From contig NZ_BNAW01000025.1 in assembly GCF_014654205.1 (NCBI RefSeq), positions 60,381 through 124,380 on the forward strand: a DNA stretch of 64,000 bases, written 5' to 3'. A model generated the notes under the pieces. It was given only the letters and a program-made list of their open reading frames with translations. It ran no database searches and was not told the origin of the DNA. The translations under genes were made by a program, and so were the position numbers. Shown here in pieces: positions 33,003 to 44,143 of the stretch. The stretch is from Amycolatopsis bullii. Its GTDB lineage: Bacteria > Actinomycetota > Actinomycetes > Mycobacteriales > Pseudonocardiaceae. Numbering within the stretch: position 1 is the first letter of the stretch; each line of letters opens with the position of its first letter.

Positions 33003-33647
33003 TCAGGGCGTCGCGCGGAAGCGGCCCGGGAGCCGGACCACGGCTCCGTCCGCGAGGTGCGTCGCGGTGCCCGAGTACTGCTCCGGCCCCGCCGCGAAGC
33101 GCCAGCCGCCGAGGGTCTTGCCGTCGACCGGCTCGCCGAGAGCCGCCGCGACCGCCGTCGAAATCCGGGCGAACGCGACACCGTCCCAGTCGCCCGCCGC
33201 CGCGTCGGGGAGCGTCCACAGCGTGAAGTGGACATGCGCGCCGGTGCTGCTGCCGCCGCACGGCAGCGCGTTGCCGGTCGAGCCCAGCACCGTCCCGGCC
33301 TCGACGTGCTCACCGTCGGTGACCCGGATGCCCTCGAGGTGGTAGTAGCCGGTCCGCCACCCACCCGGGTGATCGACGGTCACCCAGTCGCCGCCGGAGC
33401 AGTGCTGCAGGCGGACCGTGCCGGCCAGCGCCGCGCGGACCGTGCCGTCCGCGGGGCTGAAATCGATCGCGTTCCGCACGCCGCCGGTGCCGTCGTCGGA
33501 GTGGATGCCCGCCGAGTAGGCCTGCTGGCCCGCTTCGAACGGGAAGGCGAGCGCCGGGAAGGACTCGGCGGACGCCGGGGCCGCCAGGAGCCCGACGGCG
33601 GCGAGAACGGCAGCGGCCAGACCCGCCGCGCGCAGGGAAACAGTCAC
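33003..33647 (-). CDS. Secreted M23-family (LasA/beta-lytic-type) metallopeptidase
   Basis: 214 residues with a Sec signal peptide (LRAAGLAAAVLAAVGLLA, cleavage after APASA). The first zinc ligand histidine in GIHSDDGTGG is 13 residues before the aspartate in RNAIDFSPAD, the spacing of LasA and beta-lytic enzymes, and the last motif is GAHVHFTLW. GYYHLEGIRVTDGEHVEAG and a cysteine pair (QHCSGG, LPCGG) also fit that subgroup. It should cut peptidoglycan cross-bridges or other glycine-rich peptides outside the cell. GTG at 33647 has AGGAGG about eight bases upstream. It is a single gene. Confidence 0.85.
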   Translation of the reverse strand: MTVSLRAAGLAAAVLAAVGLLAAPASAESFPALAFPFEAGQQAYSAGIHSDDGTGGVRNAIDFSPADGTVRAALAGTVRLQHCSGGDWVTVDHPGGWRTGYYHLEGIRVTDGEHVEAGTVLGSTGNALPCGGSSTGAHVHFTLWTLPDAAAGDWDGVAFARISTAVAAALGEPVDGKTLGGWRFAAGPEQYSGTATHLADGAVVRLPGRFRATP

Positions 33648-33731
33648 CGCGAGTCCTCCTGGGGCGCCGTGTTCACTCGATCGAGCGCACATTAAGCCAA
33701 AAGAGGGACTACTGGGAAGACTGTTCGTGAA

Positions 33732-35210
33732 TTACCGGCCGGACTCGCCCTTCCAGCGGGCCAGGCGCCCGGCCCGGTCGACCGCGCGCAACCGGCGTTC
33801 GACGGCGTCGCGGACGGCGCTCGTCGTGACGACCAGCAGCTGGTCGTTCTCCTGCAGCCGGCTGGTCTTCTGCGGCGTGAAGCCCGCGCCGTCGCGCACG
33901 ACCAGGCTGATCGTCGCCCCCACCGGCAGCCGCAGCTCGGATAGGTACACGCCGTGCATCTTCGACCCGGGCTGGATGCGGACCTGCAGCAGTTCGGCGC
34001 CCAGCTCGTCCAGCGGCGCGGAGTCGACCTCGATTTCGTGCGCCTCGGACTTCTTGGCCAGTCCGAGCCGGTGCGCGAGCGGGCCGAGCGTCGCCCCCTG
34101 CACCAGCGTCAGCACGATGACCAGCACGAACACCGCGTCGACCAGCCGCTGCGCGCCCGGTAGGCCCTGCGACAGCGGGATCATGGCGAGCACGATCGGC
34201 ACGGCGCCGCGCAGCCCGGCCCACGACAGGAACGCCTGCTCCCGCCACGGCAGCCGGAACGGCAGCATCGACAGCACGACCGACAGCGGCCGCGCCAGCA
34301 GCAGCACGACCGCGCCCGCGACCAGGCCCGGCACGATCGCGTCGAGCAGCCGGCCCGGCGAGGCGAACAAGCCGAGGAGCACGAACAGGCCGATCTGCGC
34401 CAGCCAGCCCAGCCCTTCGGCGAACGAGAGCGTGTCCGACCGGTGCGGCAGGCGCGAATTCCCGAGCACCAGCGCGGCGACGTAGGTGGCGAGCAGGCCG
34501 GACGCGTGCAGCAGCTGCCCGGACGAATACGCGACGACGCAGACCGCGACCGTGGCGAGCGGGTAGAGGCCGGTCGCCGGCAGCGCGGCCCGGCGCAGCG
34601 CGAGCCCGCCGAGCCAGCCGAAGGCGAGGCCGATGACCAGGCCCGCGGTCAGCTCGTAGACCACCAGCAGCGGCAGCGTCCAGTCCACAGTGGTGCCTTC
34701 GGCCAGCACCACGACGGCGATGTAGGCCGGCGCGTCGTTGATGCCCGACTCGAGTTCGAGCGCGCCGGTGAGCCGTTTGCCGATGCCCGCGGTGCGCAGC
34801 ACCGAAAACACCGCGGCCGCGTCGGTCGAGGCGAGCACCGCGCCCCACAGCAGCGCCAGCCGCCAGTCGAGGCCGAGCAGCCAGTGCAGGGCCGCGCCGG
34901 TCGCCGCGACACTGACCACCACGGCCACTGTGGACAGTGCGATCCCGCGGCCCAGCGCGGGTTTCACCGCCGACCACCGGGTGGTCAGCCCGCCTTCGGC
35001 GAGGATCATGACGAGCGCGGCGAGCCCGAGCGACTGGGTCAGCTCGGGGTTGTCGAACCGGATGCCGAAGCCGGCTTCCCCCAGCAGGACGCCGATCCCC
35101 AGGTACAGCAGCAGCGAGGGCAGGCCGAGCCGGATCGACACGCGCACGGCCAGCACGGAGGCGAGGAGCACGACACCGCCGACGCCGAGCAGCACGGGAA
35201 GCTGGTCCAT
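33732..35210 (-). CDS. CPA1-family potassium/proton antiporter with TrkA-C domain
   Basis: 492 residues. About 12-13 membrane segments, with VLASTDAAAVFSVLR and LELESGINDAPAYIAVVVLA carrying the ion-binding aspartates of the NhaP/CvrA group. The last 90 residues form a cytosolic RCK_C (TrkA-C) domain (LLQVRIQPGSKMHGVYLSEL, then TSRLQENDQLLVVTTS) that senses a nucleotide or ion. It exchanges K+ or Na+ for H+ at the cytoplasmic membrane. The ATG has GGAGG six bases upstream. No partner gene adjoins it. Confidence 0.92.
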   Translation of the reverse strand: MDQLPVLLGVGGVVLLASVLAVRVSIRLGLPSLLLYLGIGVLLGEAGFGIRFDNPELTQSLGLAALVMILAEGGLTTRWSAVKPALGRGIALSTVAVVVSVAATGAALHWLLGLDWRLALLWGAVLASTDAAAVFSVLRTAGIGKRLTGALELESGINDAPAYIAVVVLAEGTTVDWTLPLLVVYELTAGLVIGLAFGWLGGLALRRAALPATGLYPLATVAVCVVAYSSGQLLHASGLLATYVAALVLGNSRLPHRSDTLSFAEGLGWLAQIGLFVLLGLFASPGRLLDAIVPGLVAGAVVLLLARPLSVVLSMLPFRLPWREQAFLSWAGLRGAVPIVLAMIPLSQGLPGAQRLVDAVFVLVIVLTLVQGATLGPLAHRLGLAKKSEAHEIEVDSAPLDELGAELLQVRIQPGSKMHGVYLSELRLPVGATISLVVRDGAGFTPQKTSRLQENDQLLVVTTSAVRDAVERRLRAVDRAGRLARWKGESGR

Positions 35211-35307
35211 GCCCGCCTCCTCCCGAGTGCCGTGGGGCCCTCAGAATAGTGAGGCGCGCGGGTTAACTCGTTCGTGTACCGCTGCCTGGCGCCGGACACC
35301 CGGTGTG

Positions 35308-36000
35308 TTAAGGCGCCGCGACACCACCGAGCGCGTCGAGATCGACACCGAGAGCGGCGAACGGCTTCCCCGCCGCGGGCAGCACCTTGACCGCGCGGTG
35401 GCCGTCCCTGGCCACCCAGCCGGCGGCGACCGCCCGGTCGAGCAGCGCCGCGGGCAGCGCCCCGGCGAGGTGGTCCCGCCGCTCCGTCCAATCCAGACAG
35501 TCACGCAGCAGCGGCCGCCGCCCGGCGGCGACCGGCACGCCGAGGTCGTCCAGGACTTCGCGGCCGCGCGGGGTCAGCGCCAGCCCGGCCGCGGTGTCGA
35601 CCAGGCCGGTGGCGAGCATGCCCTCGCGCAGGGCGACGCCGAGCTCGCCGGCGAGGTGGTCGTAACAGGTCCGGGCGAAGCCGAGCCGCCGCGCCCGCAC
35701 CGAGGCTTTGAGCCCGGTCACCGGCCGGTGCTCGGCGTGCTGCGCGAGGTGCTCGATGAGCTCGGCGACGCGCGGGTCGGCGATCCGGACGTAGCTGGCC
35801 CGCCCCTGCTTGACCCGGACGACGAAGCCGGCGCCGGCCAGCCGGGTGACGTGCTCGCTCGCCGTCGAGAGGGCGATCCCGGCCGCTTTCGCGAGCTCCC
35901 CGACGGTCCACGCTCGCCCGTCGAGCAGCACGAGGCACATGGTGGCCCGGCTCGGGTCGGCCAGCACCGCGGCCACCTCGGCCAGCGCGATCGTCTCCAT
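35308..36000 (-). CDS. Winged-helix (ArsR-type) transcriptional regulator with DUF-like C-terminal domain
   Basis: 230 residues. The winged helix is at 1-95 (LADPSRATMCLVLLDGRAWT, AKAAGIALSTASEHVTRLAG, VKQGRASYVRIADPRV). The C-terminal half has ARTCYDHLAGELGVAL and RRPLLRDCLDWTERRDHLAG, and is closely matched in the regulator at 42634, so the two are paralogues of one two-domain family. The pair of conserved cysteines (TCYDH, DCLDW) might bind metal or sense redox state. No obvious target gene is adjacent; a 21-bp repeat array lies directly upstream. Confidence 0.82.
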   Translation of the reverse strand: METIALAEVAAVLADPSRATMCLVLLDGRAWTVGELAKAAGIALSTASEHVTRLAGAGFVVRVKQGRASYVRIADPRVAELIEHLAQHAEHRPVTGLKASVRARRLGFARTCYDHLAGELGVALREGMLATGLVDTAAGLALTPRGREVLDDLGVPVAAGRRPLLRDCLDWTERRDHLAGALPAALLDRAVAAGWVARDGHRAVKVLPAAGKPFAALGVDLDALGGVAAP

Positions 36001-36061
36001 GCCCCCACGCTACGTCCCGCACCCTTCGGCCCCGCCCGAACCTTCGCACCCCGAGGGCCGG

Positions 36062-36173
36062 CCTGCGTACCTGGACGGTCGGATTGCGTACCTGAACGGT
36101 CGGCCCGCCGACCGACCCTCTGGGTACGCAGGCCGACCCTCTGGGTACGCGGGCCGGCCGTCCGGGTACGGGT
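36062..36173. repeat. Five 21-bp units, two direct then three inverted, abutting the PBP stop codon
   Basis: Forward units are at 36062-36082 and 36083-36103 (core GCGTACC...CGGTCGG). Reverse units are at 36112-36132, 36133-36153 and 36154-36173, each being the same unit in the opposite sense (CCGACCCTCTGGGTACGC-type). The set can fold into a long hairpin and ends on the first base of the PBP stop codon. A terminator or a dispersed repeat are the likely explanations. Confidence 0.8.
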
Positions 36174-37798
36174 CAGAGGGACTTGAGGAACTTGGCGGCG
36201 AGCTGGACGGCCGGGCCGGAGTCGTTCGAGTTCTCCAGGACCACCGCGAAGGCCACGTTGCCGAGGTAGCCGACGAACCAGCCGGTGGCCTGCTTGCCGT
36301 CGCCGAACTGGGCGGTGCCGGTCTTGCCGAAGACGTTCCCGGCCGCGCCGGCCGCGCGGCCGGTGCCGCTGGTGACCACCGCGCGCATCAGCTTCCGCAC
36401 TTCGCCGAGCACCGACGCCGGCGGCGGCGAGTAGCCCTTGATCACCGTGGTCTCGAGGTCGTGCCACAGCCGCGGGGTGATCGCCTTGCCGGTGGCGACC
36501 GTGGCGGCCATCAGCGCGCCGCCGAGGGCGCTGGCCTGGATGCGGCCCTGGCCGAACCCGTCCTCGACCTGCTCGTCCTTGCTCGCCGCGGGTTCGACCT
36601 TGCCCAGCTCGGTCTTGACGCCGGGGATCTCGTAGTCGGCGTTCAGCCCCAGTTCGTCGGCGGCCTTCTTCAGCCCGTCCGCCGGCAGCGCCAGCGCGAG
36701 CTGCCCGAACGTCGTGTTGCAGGAGCGGGCGAACGCCGTCTGCAGGTTCGTCGCGCCCAGCTCGAAGCCCTCGTTCTTGACCGTCCGCGTGCCGATCGTC
36801 GCCACGCCGGGGCAGTCGACCGGCGAGGTCGCGGTGAGACCGCTCTGCTGGACCGCCGCCACCGACGTCGCGATCTTGAACGACGAACCCGGCTCGTACA
36901 GGCCGTTGAGCGCCTTCGGCGAGTTCCCGGCGGCGCCGTTCTGCGCGACGGCGAGGATGTCACCCGATCCCGTGTCGAGGGCGACGAGCATGGCCGATCC
37001 CTGGTAGCCGTCCACCGCGGCCTGGGCGGCGCCCTGCGCGGCCAGGCTCAGGCTCGACACGAGCGGTTTCGCCCCTTCGGCCGACGCCTTCCCGAACAGC
37101 GTCTCGACGCTCTTGCCGCCGGCATCGACGCGTTCGACGGCGAAGCCCCCGCCGGCCGCGGCGGTGACCTGCCCGGTGAGCGCCGAGCGCAGCAGCGGGG
37201 CCGGGTTGCCCTCCACCGGCCGCACCCCGCCGGACCCGCTGATGAGCAGCGGCTTGCCGTCGCGGTCGGCGACCGCGGTGGTGTCCTGCGCCGCGGTGCT
37301 GATCACCAGCCGCTGGCCCGCCTCCAGCTTCGGGTGCAGCAGCGACGGCGCCCAGTGGACCAGCCACTTCCCGTCGCTCTGCGCGAGCTGGAACGGCACG
37401 TCGTAGGTCCAGGTCTTCCCCGGCTTCAGCACCCACGAAAAGCTGAACGTCCCGCTCGTCTGCTTCGCCCCGGCCGAGGTCGGCTGCAGCTCGGTCAGCT
37501 TGGCGGTGACCGACGACGGGGTCAGCGCGTTCCGCGTGGCCCGCAAGGCCACCGCGGCGGCCGCGTTGTCGTCGGTGAGCCGGGCCGCCGCGTCGGGGTT
37601 GTTCTCGGAGATGTCCTGCAGGTACTCGGTGATCGCCGAGTTCGGGTCGAGCGCGCCGGGGCTCTGCACGGTGGTCGCGCCGGTGGCGGCTTCCGGCGTC
37701 GAACTCCCGCTGTTCAGCAGGAAGAACGCGGCCACCACGACCACGACGACCAGCAGCGCGCCGCCGATCAGGATGCCGCGTCTCTTGCCAGGGCTCAT
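36173..37798 (-). CDS. Penicillin-binding protein (MecA-N plus transpeptidase)
   Basis: 541 residues. A membrane anchor at about 8-28 (ILIGGALLVVVVVVAAFFLL), an NTF2-like MecA_N domain to about 160, a linker domain, then the transpeptidase domain with SxxK at Ser305 (EPGSSFKIAT), SxN in ARSCNTTFGQ and KTG in VFGKTGTAQFGDG. It makes peptidoglycan cross-links outside the membrane. The architecture is of class B PBPs of the PBP2a type. ATG at 37798 has GGGGAGGGG seven to eight bases upstream. It lies beside ileS with a hairpin between; the regulator-facing side carries the 21-bp array. Confidence 0.93.
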   Translation of the reverse strand: MSPGKRRGILIGGALLVVVVVVAAFFLLNSGSSTPEAATGATTVQSPGALDPNSAITEYLQDISENNPDAAARLTDDNAAAAVALRATRNALTPSSVTAKLTELQPTSAGAKQTSGTFSFSWVLKPGKTWTYDVPFQLAQSDGKWLVHWAPSLLHPKLEAGQRLVISTAAQDTTAVADRDGKPLLISGSGGVRPVEGNPAPLLRSALTGQVTAAAGGGFAVERVDAGGKSVETLFGKASAEGAKPLVSSLSLAAQGAAQAAVDGYQGSAMLVALDTGSGDILAVAQNGAAGNSPKALNGLYEPGSSFKIATSVAAVQQSGLTATSPVDCPGVATIGTRTVKNEGFELGATNLQTAFARSCNTTFGQLALALPADGLKKAADELGLNADYEIPGVKTELGKVEPAASKDEQVEDGFGQGRIQASALGGALMAATVATGKAITPRLWHDLETTVIKGYSPPPASVLGEVRKLMRAVVTSGTGRAAGAAGNVFGKTGTAQFGDGKQATGWFVGYLGNVAFAVVLENSNDSGPAVQLAAKFLKSL

Positions 37799-37827
37799 TC
37801 CGGTTCCCCTCCCCCATGCCCACCACC

Positions 37828-37873
37828 GTCGTGAGTGGTAAGCCGGGTTCCAACCCTACTTACCACTCACGAC
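37828..37873. terminator. Hairpin terminator after ileS
   Basis: GTCGTGAGTGGTAAG (37828-37842) pairs perfectly with 37859-37873, and the loop contains a further GGGTT/AACCC helix. It starts directly after the ileS stop codon (37878) on the minus strand. The outer CGTGAGTG stem is shared with 18159-18202. Confidence 0.75.
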
Positions 37874-37877
37874 CGTG

Positions 37878-41036
<3,159 letters not shown>

Positions 41037-41043
41037 CCGGGTG

Positions 41044-41275
41044 CTCCTCGGTTCGTCGCTCGCGTACGGACGACCGGCTCCCGCACCGGTCACCCACACG
41101 GGGACGAGACACCTTCCGGCGTTCCGCGGTACCACCCCGCTTGCCTGCTCGCGCAGGCCACTTCGTTCGACGGCTGTCACGGGCCGCACCCGTCCGGTTC
41201 TACTGAGAGCGGTGACGCTCGGTTCTTCCGGAGGCTCCCCGGTGATGGCCGGATCGACGCCTGTTGCCTACCAGG
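41044..41275 (-). ncRNA. T-box leader of ileS
   Basis: On the minus strand AAGCGGGGTGGTACCGCGG (41142-41124) is the conserved T-box that pairs with the 3' end of uncharged tRNA. Upstream, a stem region carries the candidate specifier ATC (41254-41252), the isoleucine codon, in GTCGATCCGG. Downstream the region folds around the GAGGAG Shine-Dalgarno sequence (41049-41044), so control is probably at translation initiation, as in actinobacterial ileS T-boxes. The leader begins directly after the MFS stop codon. Confidence 0.88.
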
Positions 41276-42568
41276 TTAACGGGCCCGCGCAACCGGGTTG
41301 TCACGAGGGGCTCGGAGGGTCACGCCGATCGCGACCAGCCACAACAGCCCGGCGATGACACCCACCGCGGGCAGCCCGGCGCCCGACACCCCGCCGAGCA
41401 CCGCCACCCCGAGCGCACCGCCGGCCTGGCGGGCCGTGTTGTTGATGCCGCCGGCGACGCCCGCGCGCCCGGCCGGGACGTCGCTGACCGCGGCCGTCAC
41501 CACCGCCGTGGTCAGCAGGCCCATGCCGGTACCGAGCCCGAGCAACGTGGGCAGGAGAGCCGGATAGCCGCTGTTGTCCCCCAGCAGCACCAGGTTCAGC
41601 ATGCCGAGGACACCGAGGGCGAGCCCGGCCACCATCAGCGGCCGCGGGCCGAACCGGGCGACCAGCCGGCCCGCGACCGGCGCCAGCACCGACAGCGGAC
41701 CGAACAGCGGGAGCACCTCCAGCCCGGCTTCGAACGCCGACGCGTGCCAGACGCCCTGCAGGTGGAGCGTCAGCACGAGGATCGTCCCGATGCCGACGAA
41801 GTTCATCGCCGCCGAGACGAAGGTGGCGGGCAGGGTCCGCCGGGCGATGTCGAGCGGGAGCATCGGGTCCGGTGCGCGGCGTTCGACCACGAAGAAGGCG
41901 ACCAGCGCGCCGGCCGCCACGACCGCGGCCACGAGGTTTTCGTCGATGACCGCGTACACGCCGGCGCCCAGCGCGGGGGCCGCGGTGGCGACCCCGGCGA
42001 CGTCGATCCGCCGTCCGGGCACGCGCTCGCCGCGCGGGACGAGCCGCGCGGTCGCGAGGGCGGCCGCCAGCACGACGGGCACGTTGAGCCAGAACACCGG
42101 CCGCCAGCCCACCGCCGTCACGATCGCGCCGCCGAGCACCGGGCCCGCCGCCAGCGCGAGGGCCGAGACCCCGGCCCAGACCCCGAGGGCCCGGGCGCGC
42201 TCGGCGTGTCCCGGATAGGCGTTCGTGATCACGGCGAGGGTGCCGGGCAGCAGCAACGCCGCCCCCACGCCCTGGCCGGCGCGGGCGGCGACGAGCAGGG
42301 GTGCGGTGGTGGCGAGCCCGCACGCGGCCGACGCCGTGCCGAACAGCGCGAAGCCGGTGAGGACGACCCGGCGGTGGCCGAAGACGTCGCCGAGGGCGCC
42401 GCCGGTGAGCAGGAACGCGGCCAGGGCGACGGCGTAGCCGTCCACCACCCACTGCTGCGCGGCGAGGCCGGCGTGCAGGCCGGTGCCGATGGTGGGCAGG
42501 GCGACGTTGACCACCGTGACGTCCAGCTGGACCAGGAACATCCCGGCGCACATGGTGAGCAGGAGCAT
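41276..42568 (-). CDS. MFS drug:H+ antiporter (DHA2-like)
   Basis: 430 residues with about 12-14 membrane segments. Motif A-like GGALGDVFGHRRVVLTG and the first segment AGMFLVQLDVTVVNVALPTI (motif D1) mark the DHA2 family of multidrug exporters; LALAAGPVLGGAIVTAVGWR is the antiporter motif C region. It is divergent from the ArsR-like regulator at 42634 with an inverted repeat between, so that regulator probably controls export. Its stop codon abuts the ileS leader, so ileS could be read from this promoter as well as its own. Confidence 0.9.
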   Translation of the reverse strand: MLLLTMCAGMFLVQLDVTVVNVALPTIGTGLHAGLAAQQWVVDGYAVALAAFLLTGGALGDVFGHRRVVLTGFALFGTASAACGLATTAPLLVAARAGQGVGAALLLPGTLAVITNAYPGHAERARALGVWAGVSALALAAGPVLGGAIVTAVGWRPVFWLNVPVVLAAALATARLVPRGERVPGRRIDVAGVATAAPALGAGVYAVIDENLVAAVVAAGALVAFFVVERRAPDPMLPLDIARRTLPATFVSAAMNFVGIGTILVLTLHLQGVWHASAFEAGLEVLPLFGPLSVLAPVAGRLVARFGPRPLMVAGLALGVLGMLNLVLLGDNSGYPALLPTLLGLGTGMGLLTTAVVTAAVSDVPAGRAGVAGGINNTARQAGGALGVAVLGGVSGAGLPAVGVIAGLLWLVAIGVTLRAPRDNPVARAR

Positions 42569-42588
42569 GGCCCCAGTGGACCGCGCGG

Positions 42589-42612
42589 ACGCTTCCGTTT
42601 GCGTGGAAGTGT
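42589..42612. promoter_or_regulatory. Inverted repeat between the MFS gene and its regulator
   Basis: ACGCTTCC (42589-42596) and GGAAGTGT (42605-42612) are complementary at seven of eight positions around eight bases. It is 21 bases upstream of each start (MFS 42568, regulator 42634). This spacing makes it a good operator candidate for the winged-helix protein. Confidence 0.5.
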
Positions 42613-42633
42613 CGCCGGGGCACCCTGGAGGGC

Positions 42634-43371
42634 ATGGAAGGCGACGCCGACATCGCGCGCACGGCCGCGCTGTTCGCGGACCCGGCGCGGGTCCGGGTGC
42701 TGCTCGCGCTGGCCGACGGCCGCGCGCTGGCGGCGTCGGTGCTGGCAGCCGAGGCGCGGCTGTCCGCGCCGGGGGTCAGCGCCCACCTGGCGAAGCTGCG
42801 TTCCGCGGGCCTGGTCGTCGCCGAGAAGTCGGGGCGGCACCGGTTCTACCGGCTGGCCGGCCCGGACACCGCGGAACTGCTGGAGACGCTGGCGCGGTGT
42901 TCGCCGTCCCAGCCGGTGACGTCGTTGCGCGAGGGCACACGGGCGGAGGCGCTGCGGACGGCCCGGACGTGCTACGACCACCTGGCCGGGCGACTCGGGG
43001 TGGCGGTCACGTCGGCGTTGCTGGCCCGGGGTGCCCTGGCGGGCCCTGACGACACGCGGCGGCGTCCCGGGGACCGGATTTCGGCGCCGCTGGGCGAGCA
43101 CCCGTACACGCTGGGGCCTGCGGCTGCCGGGGTGTTCGGTGCGCTGGGCGTGGACGTCGAGGGCGTGGCGGCCGGGCGGCGGCCGTTGCTGAAGTTCTGC
43201 CTGGACTGGAGCGAGCAGCGCCACCACCTGGCGGGTGCGCTGGGGGCCGCGGTGGCGACCCGGTTCCTCGACGCGGGGTGGGTGACGCGCCGCTCGCAGG
43301 CCCACCGCGCGCTCCGGCTGACGCCGGACGGCGCGCAAGCCCTGGAAGCCCACCTCGGCCTGGCCGCTTGA
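42634..43371 (+). CDS. Winged-helix (ArsR-type) transcriptional regulator, paralogue of 35308
   Basis: 245 residues. The winged helix has LFADPARVRVLLALADGRAL, then EARLSAPGVSAHLAKLRSAG and VAEKSGRHRFYRLAGPD. The C-terminal domain has ARTCYDHLAGRLGVAVTSAL and RRPLLKFCLDWSEQRHHLAG, nearly matching the paralogue at 35308 at the same relative places. GGAGGG is just before the ATG. It is divergent from the MFS exporter and is its likely repressor. A 21-bp repeat array follows the stop codon. Confidence 0.85.
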   Translation: MEGDADIARTAALFADPARVRVLLALADGRALAASVLAAEARLSAPGVSAHLAKLRSAGLVVAEKSGRHRFYRLAGPDTAELLETLARCSPSQPVTSLREGTRAEALRTARTCYDHLAGRLGVAVTSALLARGALAGPDDTRRRPGDRISAPLGEHPYTLGPAAAGVFGALGVDVEGVAAGRRPLLKFCLDWSEQRHHLAGALGAAVATRFLDAGWVTRRSQAHRALRLTPDGAQALEAHLGLAA

Positions 43372-43372
43372 C

Positions 43373-43450
43373 GGGCATCACGCGTGATCCGGCGGGCATC
43401 ACGGGTGATGGGAGGGGCATCACACGTGATCCGGCGGGCATCACGGGTCA
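43373..43450. repeat. Tandem 21-bp palindromic repeats filling a convergent intergenic gap
   Basis: Units at 43373-43393, 43394-43414 and 43415-43435, plus a partial fourth at 43436-43450. Each starts GGGCATCAC and has the palindrome ATCACxxGTGAT. The array runs from two bases after the regulator stop to the stop codon of the next gene, leaving no other space. Likely terminator or small dispersed repeat. Confidence 0.85.
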
Positions 43451-44026
43451 GCGGTGGGCGGCTGCCAGGGCGGCGTTCGGGCGGCAGACGTCGCAGGGGG
43501 TGAAGCCGAGCTGGCGGGCCTCGCCGACGCCGATCGGGATCGTGTCGCGGGTGCCGAGCCAGGAGCAGGTGCGGAGGTGGTAGCGGGGGTGCTCGTCGAC
43601 CACCACGACCTCGTCCTCGAGGTCGGCCAGGAGGGCGGCGTCCTCTTCCGGGGTGTCTTCGACGCCCGGGTCGGAATCGGGCGTTGTTTCGGCCTCGGCT
43701 GAAGCGTCGGCCGGCTCGGGCTCCGGCTCCGGCTCGGGCTCGGGCGTGTCGGCCGGGTCACCCAGGTCGCCGGAGGCCGGGATCAGGGTGGTTTGTTCCT
43801 CCTCCACCGGCTCCGGCGTGGCCACGGCGGGAGCGGAGACAGCGGAAGCGGCGGCGGGAGGCGCGGCGGCCCGGCGACGGCGGCGCAGCCAGTCGGCGAC
43901 CAGGATCAGCCCGGCCAGCACGGACAGGCCGATGGAAACCCACGCCCACAGCGAAGACGCCGTGATCAGCGCGGTGACGAGCAACCCCAGAGCCGCCAGT
44001 ACCAGGACCAGCACGATGTAAAGCAC
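43448..44026 (-). CDS. Membrane protein with C-terminal Cys/His domain, wag31-adjacent (Rv2144c position)
   Basis: 192 residues. Two membrane segments (LYIVLVLVLAALGLLVTALI and AWVSIGLSVLAGLILVADWL), a basic stretch, an acidic Pro-Glu-rich linker (PEPEPEPEPEP), then a C-terminal motif HPRYHLRTCSWLGTRDTIPI followed by GFTPCDVCRP. The pattern H-x5-C-x(n)-C-x2-C looks like a small metal site, similar to Ada-type zinc sites. In Mycobacterium Rv2144c occupies the same place next to wag31; function unknown. It may help link envelope growth to the membrane. Confidence 0.72.
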   Translation of the reverse strand: MLYIVLVLVLAALGLLVTALITASSLWAWVSIGLSVLAGLILVADWLRRRRRAAAPPAAASAVSAPAVATPEPVEEEQTTLIPASGDLGDPADTPEPEPEPEPEPADASAEAETTPDSDPGVEDTPEEDAALLADLEDEVVVVDEHPRYHLRTCSWLGTRDTIPIGVGEARQLGFTPCDVCRPNAALAAAHR

Positions 44027-44098
44027 GCTGAATTACAGCACGAACGAGCCGGGAGCGGACCACGACCCGCCCACGTGTGGTACCGGATCGACTCCGAA

Positions 44099-44133
44099 CC
44101 GTGGCGCACCCCGCCGACCGGGGTGCGCCACGG
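44099..44133. terminator. Hairpin terminator after wag31
   Basis: CCGTGGCGCACCCCG (44099-44113) and its exact complement at 44119-44133 enclose CCGAC. It is 11 bases past the wag31 stop codon (44144) on the minus strand. Confidence 0.8.
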
Positions 44134-44143
44134 CGAAGAACAC

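Noticed and set aside
33003..33647. Loss of the first zinc-ligand histidine in the M23 peptidase (NAID in place of HxxxD)
   Set aside because: The LasA-type subgroup has this histidine 13 residues before the aspartate, and such a histidine is present in GIHSDDG.
36062..36173. Possible CRISPR array
   Set aside because: Units are contiguous, both direct and inverted, without spacers, and no cas gene is near.
43373..43450. Possible CRISPR array or iteron origin
   Set aside because: No spacers, only three and a half units, and no replication initiator gene nearby; the location between convergent genes fits an intergenic repeat better.
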